From contig OX485806.1 of NCBI GenBank assembly GCA_950295325.1, positions 41,542,001-41,606,000 of the forward strand: a stretch of DNA of 64,000 nt, given 5' to 3'. The position numbers were made by a program, and so were the translations under genes. Origin of the DNA: Polytrichum commune (lineage: Eukaryota; Streptophyta; Polytrichopsida; Polytrichales; Polytrichaceae). Shown one piece after another: positions 35,056 to 46,800 of this stretch; position 1 is the stretch's first letter, and the number at the start of each line of letters is the position of its first letter. Below the pieces are notes generated by a model. The model was not told where the DNA came from and searched no databases. It worked only from the letters and a program-made list of their open reading frames with translations.

Positions 35056-37072
35056 AAAATGTGCCCTTATGTTTAAATTACTGACTATTGAAGGCGATTC
35101 CAAAGAAAAGACAGAATTTAAGGCACCTTACAAATGTTGAAGGGATAAGATGAATCAAAGTTAAGAGAAATTAAGGTTAGTTAAGTAGAATAATTAAGTT
35201 GAAAAAAAAATGAGAAAAAAAATAGTGTAGTAGTTTATTTTCTTCGGGCGGCCCTATGTTGGGCAACGCGGTAAAAAAAAAGATAAAGGAGGGGTCTCGG
35301 AATTCCAGTGAGGAGGAGCTCATGGATGCATGCGTAGAGGGAGAGAGAGAGCAGGGGGAAACCCTGCCGCGCTAGGGAGTGGTGTTGTGCTTTGAGAATT
35401 ACTAGTATGGGTGCGACAAGATTTGGTGATTAGGATTTGAAGAGCATGAGCGTAAACGTAAGCACAACAGGTGTAGGTGAAGAGGCGGACTCTGACCTCA
35501 GTGTGAAGTTTGAGTTGGGATAGATGCAAGGGAGTGAGGGTTCTGGTTGGGTCACCTTGAATGTGGTCACCTAAGGTGATGTGCTTAAAAAAAATTAAAA
35601 AAATAGTGCAGGGGTTGTAGAGAAATTGGAAGGGTTGACTTAGTAGTAAGTACCTCTATGAAAGGGCAGACGTGGATAGGTGAGATCGCAAATAGAAGAG
35701 TCATGGATGAATGGCTTGGAAATCAGTCAGGTTACCTAGTAAAGCATTGAGGAACACCAACACAAAGATTTCATGTGCGTTACTAGTGATGGTAGTGATC
35801 TCTGGTGCAAGAATCGTGGGGGAGTGACACTGCGGAGAGCCAATCAACACACCAACAATGGAGGAAAAGACAAGACAGGAGTCAAAAAAGTTGAAAACAA
35901 TGCACGTCCTTTGTCTTATACCTTGCCTACGTTGACACGGCTCATTGAGCTCTTTGTTGTAGATGTTCGTTCGGTGGATCTGCTGCTCTTTCATTTTAAA
36001 TTTTTTTGTAATGTCTTTAGTTTTGACAAACCCTTGCATGACTTCAGGCCATTAGTAAGTATTCTACTGCATTGCGGTGGTTTCTAGAAGAAGGTAGATT
36101 GTTGCTTCTTGGTGTAGGCTAGTATGTGAAGGAGACGGTGCGGTGTGGTTATGTTGTGGTTCAATCAAGGTTTGTCAAGCGTGGCTCACAACATGGTGTT
36201 ATGTTTTATGGGTGGAGTCTGTTGGATGCATGCATGATTGATAGGCTTCATGGACTAACTCGGTTCAGATGGTAGAATCGGAAGGGGTAAGGGAGAACAA
36301 GAAATGCTTAGTGTAGTATTGCGATTGCGGAAGTACAAAGGCAGCGGTGTTCAGTCCAAGATGTTTGGGCCTCTATGTTGATGGCCACTCGTCTACATTA
36401 GTCTTTGTATAGGGGTTCCATGTAGCTACCTCCCTCTTCTTAGGTTTCTAGGAGTGAGCAAAAGCGATCCGGAGGGGAAGGTCGGGTTGCACAAAGAATC
36501 GCCACATGATTCCATAGCCTCGCCAGTGTCATGTTGTCGTTTTCTTAGGATTGGTTAATGCATGAAGGAGTGACCAAGGCATGCGGAGTGTCATTCTCAA
36601 GAACAAACCAAGTCATCCATCGGTGTTGAGCTTCTCAGTTGGCTGGGACTCTCTGTACGACCTTCCATGGTAGCCTATTGTCTTGATGGTTGAAGTTGTT
36701 TATGCTAAGGAATCGGTGAGAAGCTAGGGTTGACTCTCTCACAATTAGAAACATTCAGGTGCCTTGCTCTAGCTTATTGATCCCATAAGGACTAAAGGTT
36801 CTTTGATTTCTAGATTTGCATAGAAGTTGACATATCAGTCACACAAATTCAACAAAGGTTGCAAAAATTAGGTGTGCATCCAAATTCTCTGTTGATTAAT
36901 CTAGTCTTGTCTTGCTACCACATGAAATAATTCATGTGGCATCTCGATTGTGGTTTCTACAACTAGTCGTGCTCGCACCGAGGTTGTCTATTGGGTGAGC
37001 ATGTTGCGCAACCGTAAGGCCAGATGAGAGTAAGATAATTGTCACCAACACGGAATATGGGAAGAGTAGATG
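35056..37072 (-). repeat. R4-like partial copy
   Basis: Minus-strand sequence near 35130-35330 has the T-rich and CCGCCCGAAG-type motif seen in the R4 end region. No complete ends were found and no gene is supported. Confidence 0.35.
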
Positions 37073-40000
37073 TGTGAGCCCGACAAATGTCCTCACATGT
37101 TAAATAACCTTAACATAAAATTTGGGAAATGAAAATGCAATGTAAAGAGGTCAACCTCATCCTTAAAAAAAGGTCAAGTGAATTAAACTAAAATAAAAAG
37201 GAGTAAGTGCAATTAACGTGTGTGGGAGGGTGGAGTTTTAGAAGGGAAAAGGCCAAGGAGGGAGGACACACCCGTTTTTTTTTCTTTAGGCGGCCCGAAG
37301 ATGCTGGGCAGCGCGAGAAAAAAGGTGGAAAGTTGGAGGGGTCTCGGGAGGTAGGAGGGAGAGAGCTCATTATGGAGGGAGAGGGGAGACTAACAGAGGG
37401 TGTGCAGAAGCCCTGTCAAAATGGAGAGGGGGCATTGAGAGGCAAAAGAGGCAGCTAAGATCCTCAGGGATGTGGGCAGGGAGTGCTCGATCGTGAGCTT
37501 GGTGAGGAGAGAGTGATGGACATGAAACTCAACTTGCTAGGGTCACGGATCTGTGGGCTTGAAAGTGGAGTCGAATGATGTGATCACTAAGTGAGGCTAG
37601 GTTAGATGTGGACGGTGGTTCTGGGTGGATTTGGCTTGTGGCTCAGGATGGTGGGTGGGATCACGATGACACCGCACGCTAACCACAATCGGGAGCTTGA
37701 GGATGCGAGGCCTTCCATTCTAGTGGCGTTGTTGCCATTACGCACAAGATTCGGGAACACCAATGCAGGCCAAGTTTTCGTGCAGGAGGTGGGTCACGAT
37801 GGCAGGTGAGGGAGTGAAAAGAGATAAGTAAACAGGTGAACGGCGGTGTGCAACATCAGTGACCAACTTAGAAGGGGAGAGCAGTAATGCCAAACTAAGC
37901 AACACGCTGGAATTTGCACTAGAGGTTACAAACTGAAGAACGAGGTAGAGGGCGCACTAGTGGGTAGCTGCACAACTCCTAGAGACATTAACGTAGCATT
38001 GTTGCGCGTGAAGGGTTTGCACCACTTACCACATCAACAGGCGAGGCACCTTGGATTGAAGCTTGGGCGGAGGGATCAGAGGAATGTTGTCCTCGATCGG
38101 TCATCCGTTGATTCAGTGCAGCAGGTGAAGGGTTTGATCAGGAGGACCGGAAGAGTGGATCAAGTGATCGAACCACTAGGAGGATGTCGATTTCTGCAAA
38201 TGGTTCCTGGTCACTCAAGACTAGTAGAATTGCTGGCGCATGACATTAATTCAGCCAAAAGTCAGAAGGATAGCCAACAGAATGAATCCTGCTCAAGGTA
38301 GTAGTACCGGAGGCAGCCCAATGGGAAGCAGTGTCAGGCGAAGGGAAGAATGCATTGCATTCGGGAGCAATTCGGGGCCCTCAATGTTGAGCGGTTGCTA
38401 GAGGAGACTGTAGCAATCCCCCCTGCGACACTTTCCAAGGCAGGATGAGTGAGCCCTCATGGATCTGGTGGCGGGGGGATGCGCCTAGTAGTGCACTCAC
38501 CTCCAGATTCCAATCATCTGGGAGGGCGAGGCACTTCAACTGCGGAGCTGTGAGCTCAATTGGGAGCCCACATGGGTTCTTAACCCTTTAAAACCATTAG
38601 GAGTTAGACTTTGATGTTTTATGTTATTACTCAAAAAAATAAAAAGAGTGAAACCTTAGTTCTAGAATAGCAATGTAGTAAAGACTAGAGTATGAGTTAT
38701 CATAGGATTTTATCTAGGGAAAGGATTTGAATGAGTTGTGGTAGAAGTGAAGGCTTAGGCCAAGTGATTGTTTGGATAGGCTAGGATTAGTTGATTGATG
38801 CAACCACGGTTGTTGAAGTAGTTAAGGTGTTGTTCAAAATTAGGAGTGAGGTGGAGATCAAATTGAGTTCACCAGTTAACCACATTCATTTTCGATGCTA
38901 ATTCGGGTATGCCTGAAAATGTGCTTGAGGTGGACTTATTGTTGTTATTGCAACGGGTTGTGAAAAAGGAGAAAAAACCAAAATAGAGTGTGCGTGTTTT
39001 ATTGTGAGTTCGATTTAGAAAGGTTAAGTAGAGCCTTGTTTGGAGTTATTGTCCGTCTTAGGATTAGGTAGTGTTGATTTTAGGATGAGGAGTGGGAGTA
39101 TAGGCGATGGAGGGGGGTTTTCTATAGGTGGGTCAATTGAAAAACCGTTAGGTTTTGGTGGGGGGAAAGGGCCGGAGGCTGCTGTCTTTCCTCTCTCGAA
39201 GGTTGGGTGAAGGCAGCCATGGCTGCGGCGGAAAACAGAGGCGAGGAGCTGGATGCAGATCAAGGAAACATCCGACTGGGCTAGAGAGAAGGGGGGTTGG
39301 TGTGAGGACTAAGGGCAGATTTTGATCAAGGATGAAGCTCAGCTGAGAAAAACCAGGAAGAGCCGAGCGCTCTCGGTTGAGGAGTTGATGCCCTCGAACC
39401 GAGCGCAAGAGGAATGGATGGCGGGGTGAAATTTTGGTGATCAGTAAAGTTGCTTCCCTCAACTGGAGAGGTTGGGAGCTGCTTGGGCAATCTCGGAGCA
39501 ATGAAGCGGGTCGAATTCGCAGCCACTACGAGGGCGAGAGGCCATTAGGTGATGGAACAATTATCAAACTTGGCATTAATTTCAAGAGGTGTTAGTGCCT
39601 GGAGGAGCAGAGAGTCTTCCGAATGCTGAAAGGCCTCAAGAATGCCGAATTCCACCCTGATTAGCTAGCATTGTGTTAAGAGATCTCGGGGCAGTGAGGG
39701 TTCAATGGGGAAAGGCTGGATCTCTTGAAGCTAGAGGGGAGGGAGCTCTCAGGGGTCCGCAGAATGTTGCTAGATGGAAGAGAACACAGTCGGGAGTGCC
39801 GAACTGTGCCTCCAAAGTACCGGCCATGCCGGGGACGAGTAGTGATGGGCAACGACAGGCAATGACGGGCCCTGGCCGTCACCGGACAGCGCAGAATTGA
39901 GAGCTGGCTTTTGCTACTGAGATCGGTGGATGGGGCTTATTAGTTAGGCTTTATGCTTAGGCAGATGGGGTTTTAGTTACTAGGTGGGAAAAATATGGGG

Positions 40001-40297
40001 ATAGTAAGTTGGGGATGGAATTAAAGGATTTAGCCACACTTGGGGGGTTACCACTTAGTAGTTTGAGGTTTTAATGAAAGTGAGAGGCATTAAGGAGTAA
40101 GGGTGTGGCATGAGGGAGAAGGATGTGAAGGGCAGTGTCACATACATGTACCTCGGACTATGAAATAAAACCTATGTGGGTGACTTTGCATTGAGTCTTG
40201 GAGCAGTCTCAAAGCATCACAAGGCCTTAGGAAAAGAGTTATAGTTGCACACCTCCACCTGGACTACGACGCATAAGGGTGGGGGTTTGTGGCTGAC
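37073..40297 (-). repeat. R4-family element, minus orientation
   Basis: On the minus strand it starts TGTCAGCC near 40297, followed by CCCCCACCCTTATGCGTCGTAG. It ends GGGCTCACACA near 37073. Both ends match the other R4 copies, but the length (about 3.2 kb) exceeds the 2.5 kb of the copy split by the MULE. No target duplication was found. Short frames inside look incidental. Confidence 0.5.
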
Positions 40298-40880
40298 AGG
40301 AGCAGAGGGAGGAATTAAGTCGAGTGCTTGAGCTTAGGCATGTTGTTCTTTTCTTTTCTCTTTATAATGGAGTAGGAAGCAGTAGGAAGTCTTGTCATTG
40401 AAGGGGTTGAGGTGCTGCCCACCGGGCTTTGAAGTGGGGAGGGCAGAGCTTCATCCTCCTAGCGGTGGATTTTGCAAATGCATGGATTGCTATTTGGAGA
40501 AGTCGGTGTTGCGGATGAGGGGAAAAGTCCGCGAAGACGTCGCGGGGTGTGAGAAGGAGTGAGTAGAGGTTGAGACTGCCTCGACGCATATTGAAGCAAG
40601 GCATAACCAAATGGGGTGTCAACCTCAATCGAGGTAAGTCCTCACCTTCCTGAAGGTGTCCACCTTACACCCAACCTGCCGCTCCCAATGACCTCAACAA
40701 CTGCAATTCATGAAATAAGGATTGAGGGGCACGTCGATATGGTCAATGGGAAAATTGCGGAACTCAGACCATTGACAATGGCCCTTGATGCCCTAGGAAA
40801 GTTCCCCAATCTTGCCTTCTGTCGTAACCTCTGCCACAACTTGACCCTCCATTTAGGAGTCCATTTAGGAGATCGTTCAT
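40298..40880. other. Unassigned
   Basis: No gene or named repeat is supported. A short duplication, CCATTTAGGAG, occurs at about 40850-40872, next to the R2 start. Confidence 0.3.
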
Positions 40881-40993
40881 TGTCGAGGCCACCTTCAACC
40901 CCCAGCCTTAGACGGTGTAACCCGCTGCTGACTTGTTTACATAGACACTGCACCTATCCAAATTAACATGTTTATAACTTCTGATACTTGAAG
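40881..40993 (+). repeat. R2 LTR fragment, copy C, left of copia
   Basis: The copy starts TGTCGAGGCCACC like A and B. It is interrupted at 40993 by a copia element and resumes at 46249 with GAAGGTGGTCT, which B also has. Similarity ends near 46411, so the 3' part of the LTR is missing. Confidence 0.75.
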
Positions 40994-41185
40994 TATTAGG
41001 AAATGAGAGGAAGAAGCAAAGAGATCAGCGTAGGAAGCAAGAACACAATACACAATGGTTGCATACAATGGAGAGAGTGATTAGCTCCTCCCCTTATGCC
41101 TTTATTTATATGTATGGGTTAGGACCAGCGTAGACAATCCATATGGGACAATGTCACCGATGCAACCTAACACTATCTTCCAATA
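40994..41185 (-). repeat. Copia 3' LTR
   Basis: This 192-bp LTR is nearly identical to 46057-46248. A TATA-like sequence lies on the minus strand near 41118-41105. The polypurine tract AAAGTGGGAG (41195-41186) abuts it. Confidence 0.93.
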
Positions 41186-44100
41186 CTCCCACTTTGCGAG
41201 GTGGCATTGTACTCCAACCCCATTATTTTACTTAACCCCTCATGCCTATCTCTCGCTAAAACCTTTGTTAGAATGTCCGCTACCATATATTGCGTTGGAC
41301 AATATTCTAACTCTACAATTTTGTTTTCAATCTTTTCTCTAATGAAATGGTGTTGCACATCTATATGCTTCGACCTATCATGGTTGGTTGGGTTCTTAGC
41401 TAATGCCATAGAACCTTGGTTGTCGCACATGATGGTCGTGGCCTCCTCTTGTACACAACCTACATCCTCCATTAATTGCCTTAGCCAAATGGCCTCCCTC
41501 GTGCATCGGTTCATGGCCATATACTCCGCCTCCATTGTTGATTGTGCCACCATTTGTTGCCGTTTGCTATTCCACGAAACGGCTCCCTCTCCAACAAAGA
41601 ATACGTACCCGGACGTGGACCTACGGTTTTCCACATCGCCGGCCCAATCCGCATCCGAATATCCTTTGACGTTAATATGATTGCCTCCGATGCGCAACTT
41701 CATATCTAAGGTGCCCTTCAAGTAGCGCATGATCCGTTTGACCGCCATCCAATGCATCGGACCCGGTTTCGACATATACCGGCTTACCACGCTTACCGCA
41801 AATGCGAGGTCCGGTCTTGTGGCCACCATGGCGTACATCAACGACCCCACCGCCTCTTGGTATGGAACGTCCTTCATTTCATGCAAATGCTCTTCGTGCT
41901 CGTCATCCGAAAGCTTCGGCAACGATGTCTTGGTGTCGAGCGGGGTTGCGATGGGCTTGCAATCACTCATGCCGAATCGCTCCAAAATGGTTTCGATGTA
42001 GCTTCGTTGATGCATGGTGATGCATGGTCCTCCTATCCCGCTCGAAATGGACTCCGAGGAAGAAATGCAATTCGCCGAGGTCGCTCATCTCGAATTCGCG
42101 CTCGAGGCTAGCCTTCAACTCGTTGATCATGTCCACGTCGTCCGACAAAATCACGAGGTCGTCCACATATATGATGACAATCACAATGTAGTTGCAAGTT
42201 TGCAAAACATACAACGAGTGATCCGCATGGCTCCTCGTAAAGCCTTTGTTCACGAAGAACACGTTAATGCATTCGTACCATGCTCGTCCGGATTGCTTCA
42301 ATCCGTAGAGCGTTTTCCTCAACTTGCATACGAGATGCTCTCGGCCTTTTTGCACGAACCCCTCCGGTTGCTCCATGTAGATCACCACGTCCAATTCGCC
42401 GTTCAAGAATGCGGTCTTCACGTCCATTTGATGTATCTCCAAGCCCATGGCCGCCGCCAATGCGAGTATGACTCGAATGGTGTTGAATTTGGCCACCGGT
42501 GCAAAGGTTTCGCTAAAGTCTACGCCTTCCACTTGCGAGCACCCCTTTGCTACTAACCTTGCTTTGAAACGAACCACCACGCCTCTCGCATCTTTTTTCG
42601 TTTTAAACACCCATTTGCACTTCACGGCCTTGCGGCCCTTCGGAGTTAACTCCCACGTGCCATTGGCAATGAGAGATTCGAACTCCTCTTGCATAGCCAA
42701 CTCCCACTCGCTCGCATCACTCGATTGAATGGCCTCTCTCACATTCCTAGGTTCCCCGATGGTTGCCATGTTTGCATGCTCTTTGTCTTGGGGCGGCGGA
42801 ATGTGGTTCTTCCACCATTCCCCGAGCGGTTTGCGTGCCCTATCCGGATACCTAGAATGGCCCATGGTTTCATTGCTATGTTGCGGTGGTGGAGGTGCTT
42901 TGGTTGCGGGTTTCTTACCGTTGTCAAGTTTCGATGCCTCCGCGTTACGAGTGGATTTCGTGGCCGGAATGTTGGCCTCCGCATCCTCCTCCTCCTCCTC
43001 GATGTCGAGGTCCTCCAAAGGATCGTCGCCGTTGGCCTCCGACTCGTCCACGTCCGATTTGGCGGATATGTCCACCTTGACCGCCGGTGTTTCGTCAATG
43101 CTCCCACTTGGACAATCCTCCAAATGCGTTTTGTCCTCGAAAAACACCACGTCCGGACTCTTGATGATTTTCTTCGTCTCCAAGCAAATGAGCCGGTACG
43201 CCTTCGTGCCTTTGCAATATCCGAGGAACAAACACTTGACGCCCTTCGCGTCCAACTTCGTCCGCCGTTGATCCGGCACCTTCGCATAAGCCACGCAACC
43301 GAACACGCGCATGTGGGACACGTGCGGCATCCTCCCGCTCCACGCTTCCTCGGGCGTTTTACCTTCCACGGCCTTCGTGGGACACCGGTTGCGCACGTAC
43401 ACCGCATTGCACACCGCATTGCACACCGCCTCCGCCCAAAATTCGTGGCCGAGGCGTTGGGCATGAATCATGGACCGTGCCATCTCCATGATGGTGCGAT
43501 TGGCCCGTTCGGCCACCCCGTTTTGTTGCGGCGTGTAAGGTGAAGAATTTTGGCGTGCAATGCCATGTTTGCTTAAAAAATCATCGAATGCCTTAGAAAT
43601 GTATTCCCCACCGTTATCCGTCCTAAGGACCTTCACTACGTGTTCCGATTGCCTTTCCACCAAGGTTTTCCATTCTTTGAACCTTGCCAACACCTCGCTC
43701 TTGGATTTGAGCACATACACCCAAATCTTGCGCGAAAAATCGTCAATGAAGGTGAGAAAATACCTTGCGCCTCCGATGGACGGCGTTTTCATCGGCCCGC
43801 ACACGTCGGAATGCACGAGCTCCAAGATCTTGGTGGCGCGGGTGCCTCCCTCCGTGGGAAACGGACGCCTCGCTTGCTTGCCTTGGACGCATCCTTCGCA
43901 CGCGAACGAATGCACGTCGTTGGGCACCGCTTGCACGTCCATGCCGCTCACCATGGTTTGGAGCGATTTCACGCTATTGGCGTTGAGATGCCCCAACCTC
44001 TTGTGCCAAAGTTCCAAAGGATGCGAATTGGCCTCCGAATGCGCCAAAGAACTCGTTTCGGCCTCATGCATCACCTTCGTGTCCAATTGGTACAAATTGG

Positions 44101-45241
44101 ACTCCAACGACGCCACGGCCAACATCTCGCCGTTGCTCGCCCTCACCACGCATCCCAACGAGTTGAAATGCACTTTCAAACCCCGCGATATGAGTTTGCT
44201 CACCGAAAGCAAGTTGGAATGCAAGTCAGGCACGTGAAGCACGTCGTGCATTCTAATGCTCCGTGCACGACCCTTCACACGTGTTTCCACTAGGATGGAG
44301 CCTTTGCCTAGGACCTCTACGATGCCATTGTCACCCATAAACACTTTACGGCCCGAAATGGATTCATACGTGTCGAAAAATTGCTTATGCGGTGTCATGT
44401 GGTTCGAGGCCCCCGAATCAACTATCCATCTAGTGGTGGAGGTTTTAGACGCCCCATCTCTCACAACAAATGCAAAATCATCGCTCGACCTCGCGATGTT
44501 GGCATTCACCTTGCGTTTCAATCGACAATTGCGAGCAAGGTGGCCCAACTTACCACAATTGTAGCACCTCGGGCCCTCACCTCGCCTCTCGTTGTTGTCG
44601 AACGTGCGAGGTTGGCGGGACAACATGGCCGCATCGTCTCCTTGAGGCTCTTTCTCCTTCCTCTTGGACACCTCGTGCATGAGACGTGCGGTGATGAAAT
44701 CCAACGTGAGCTCCTTCATGGGGCGCGTCTCCAACGCCGTGATCAAATGGTCGAATGAAGGCGGTAGGCTATCGAGCAAGGTCATGACCACATCCTCGTC
44801 CTTCATTGGCACCTCCAAGCATGTGAGTTGGTCGGCGAGAGATTTTACCTTGTTGATGTGGTCGAGGATGTCGGCGCCTTCGTCCATCTTGATGGTGAAA
44901 AACTTGCGCCTAATGAACAAGATGTTGGACAAGCTTTTGGTTTCGTGGATGTTGCACAACGTCTTCCACGCTTCTGCCGGTCCTTTACATCCTTTGATGT
45001 GCGCCAACTCCTTGTCCACCAAGCTCGTGGCAATGATGGCGAAGGCTTTCTTGCATCGACGCTCGTACGCCTTCTTCACCTCGTCGCTCGCCGTGGACGG
45101 TGGCGGCAACTCCGAACCCTCCACGATCTCCCAAAGGTCTTTGGTGGACATCACCATCTCCAACTTGAACTTGTAGAGGTTGAAGTTGTCGCCGCCGAAC
45201 TTGTCGAGCGTGATGTGGCCATCGCCCTCACTAGAAGCCAT
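41173..45241 (-). pseudogene. Copia gag-pol polyprotein with one frameshift
   Basis: This would make the capsid and the enzymes for reverse transcription and integration. I prefer the ATG at 45241 (MASSEGDGHITLDKFGG), ten codons inside the longest frame. In order: Gag; a CCHC knuckle (CYNCGKLGHLARNC, about residues 226-239); protease (WIVDSGASNHM); integrase zinc motif and core (HKRLGHL, CEGCVQGK, HSDVCGP, LRTDNGGEY); RT (HQMDVKTAFLNGEL, then YVDDLVIL); and RNase H (GYSDADWAGD, MCDNQGSMALAKN). The long frame ends after LHFFLGVHFERDRR, and the rest of pol continues in another frame from 42015. A 10-bp tandem duplication, GATGCATGGT, at 42009-42028 sits at the break and explains it. A 12-bp in-frame duplication at 43405-43428 adds four residues in the integrase region. 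The frame is GC-richer than its surroundings. Confidence 0.93.
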
Positions 45242-45292
45242 TTTGCAACTCAAATGCAAGCTCCCACTCACTTAATGTACCACGAGGGCTAA

Positions 45293-46042
45293 AAAACCCT
45301 CGAAAATTTTAGAATTTGATTTTAAACTTTGGAATTAATTCAAGGTTCTCACACACTCAAGTCAGCACCTTTCCACTCCGAAACTAAGCCAAATAACTAC
45401 ATAACCATCAAAAAGCCACAACTAAGCTTTTTGGAACTCAAAACACCTCAAAGTAAGCATAGAATGGATGGATCTCTCAAGTCAGCACCTTTCCACTCCA
45501 AAACTAAGCCAAATAACTAGATAACCATCAAAAAGCCAAAACTAAGCCTTTTGGAACTCAAAAAACCTCAAAGTTAGTTTTGAATGGATGGATCTCTCAA
45601 GTCAGCACCTTTCCACTCCAAAACTAAGCCAAATAACTAGATAACCATCAAAAAGCCACAACTAAGCCTTTTGGAACTCAAAACACCTCAAAGTTAGCAT
45701 AGAATGGATGGATCTCTCAAGTCAGCACCTTTCCACTCCAAAACTAAGCTTAATAACTACATAACCGTCAAAAAGCCACACCTAAGCCTTTTGGAACTCA
45801 AAACACCTCAAACCCTCCAAAATGCGAATCGATCTCACATAAACACTCAAGATACAATGAACCTCAACCTAAGGTGTCCTCCACGCTGGTCCAAGTGTCC
45901 AAGAATGCTCCAAGGCGCTCCAAAAGTGCTCCAAAAGTGCTCCAAAACTCCACCAAAAGCTTGAAACACCTCCAAATCGCCTCCGATCAGATCCGGCTCT
46001 CTCCTACCTCTTCCTAAGTTGATCTCTAAGCTCTAAAGCAAA
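45293..46042 (-). other. Copia leader between primer site and gag
   Basis: This untranslated leader is unusually long for its LTR size. It contains a 120-bp tandem array (45359-45812) and short AAAAGTGCTCC repeats (45920-45950). A related leader without visible 120-bp units follows the LTR at 63602-63793. Confidence 0.75.
45359..45812 (-). repeat. 120-bp tandem array, about 3.8 copies, in copia leader
   Basis: The motif GTCAGCACCTTTCCACTCC starts at 45361, 45481, 45601 and 45721, exactly 120 bp apart. Copies differ at only a few bases, which suggests recent expansion. Confidence 0.95.
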
Positions 46043-46056
46043 GTGGGCCCATAACC
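46043..46056 (-). other. Copia primer binding site, half-tRNA type
   Basis: On the minus strand GGTTATGGGCCCAC follows the 5' LTR directly. It is complementary to the anticodon arm of plant initiator tRNA-Met (GTGGGCCCATAACC), not to the tRNA 3' end. Drosophila copia uses the same site with a cleaved half tRNA. Confidence 0.88.
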
Positions 46057-46248
46057 TATTGGGAAATGAGAGGAAGAAGCAAAGAGATCAGCGTAGGAAG
46101 CAAGAACACAATACACAATGGTTGCATACAATGGAGAGAGTGATTAGCTCCTCCCCTTATGCCTTTATTTATATGTATGGGTTAGGACCAGCGTAGACAA
46201 CCCATATGGGACAATGTCACCGATGCAATCTAACACTATCTTCCAATA
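46057..46248 (-). repeat. Copia 5' LTR
   Basis: This 192-bp LTR matches 40994-41185 except at three positions. The primer binding site lies next to it on the inner side. Confidence 0.93.
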
Positions 46249-46411
46249 TGAAGGTGGTCTAATGCATGATATTTCCTTTTAGTGAATCTCGGAGGAGAAA
46301 GTGCCCTAAGTTTTCAAGGTTATGTTCCCTTAAATCCTAATGTCAAGGTTAAGTGTTCTCTAAGGGAATTCATTCCCATACAATATCTTTCATAGTTTGG
46401 ATGATTAAAAC
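46249..46411 (+). repeat. R2 LTR fragment, copy C, right of copia
   Basis: This continues 40881-40993 after the copia insertion. It matches R2 copies A and B (TTATGTTCCC...AATGTCAAGGTTAAGTG) up to about 46411, where similarity stops. Confidence 0.7.
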
Positions 46412-46800
46412 CTTCATGTAGATAGGTTTTTAGATTGGGTTCCAATTAAGAAAACCACACAGGGAAGACCAAATGAGTGTTAGGTGTTACATCTAGGGAT
46501 CACCATTAAGCTCGGGGGGGGCAGTGTGTTAAAAAGTTAAGGATATAGGTACGAACAACCACTATTTTATAGGGGGGTATTACTTTCAATTTTTTTTTTT
46601 TCACATGCTATCATTATGTAAGTTTCTACTTTGGGTTAATAAAAAAATAGCTTGCATTACTTATAATTCCAAATTACCTATTATTCCATACCCTATAGTA
46701 CTTTAAAGATGTCCAGTGCCATTTTTGATACCCTATATTATTCTTAAGTCCATTTATAATTTTTAGCCCCCTGTGAACCCTTTGAGTGGTCCACCACTCT
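46412..46800. other. Unassigned AT-rich segment
   Basis: No gene is seen. A poly-T run lies near 46589-46602 and a G-run near 46515. Confidence 0.3.

Larger units (their letters stand above)
40994..46248 (-). mobile_element. Nearly intact Ty1/copia retrotransposon
   Basis: The element is 5,255 bp with two 192-bp LTRs that differ at only three places by eye. A 5-bp target duplication, TGAAG, lies at 40989-40993 and 46249-46253. On the minus strand the order is 5' LTR (46248-46057), primer site, leader with 120-bp repeats, gag-pol (45241-41173), polypurine tract and 3' LTR (41185-40994). The ends are TATTGG...CCAATA, so the terminal dinucleotides are TA...TA, not TG...CA. A frameshift in the pol gene makes this copy defective. 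Confidence 0.95.

Noticed and set aside
34800-35140. Three overlapping Pro/Ser/Leu-rich plus-strand frames
   Set aside because: They lie in the transcribed part of an R2 LTR and are not conserved in copies A or D.
41201-45292. Several long plus-strand frames (up to 284 residues)
   Set aside because: They are antisense to the copia gag-pol, have no domain and arise from its GC-rich codon pattern.
40876-46417. TTCAT target duplication around R2 copy C
   Set aside because: TTCAT occurs at 40876-40880 and 46413-46417, but the LTR stops internally there, without its CTACA end. The match is probably chance.
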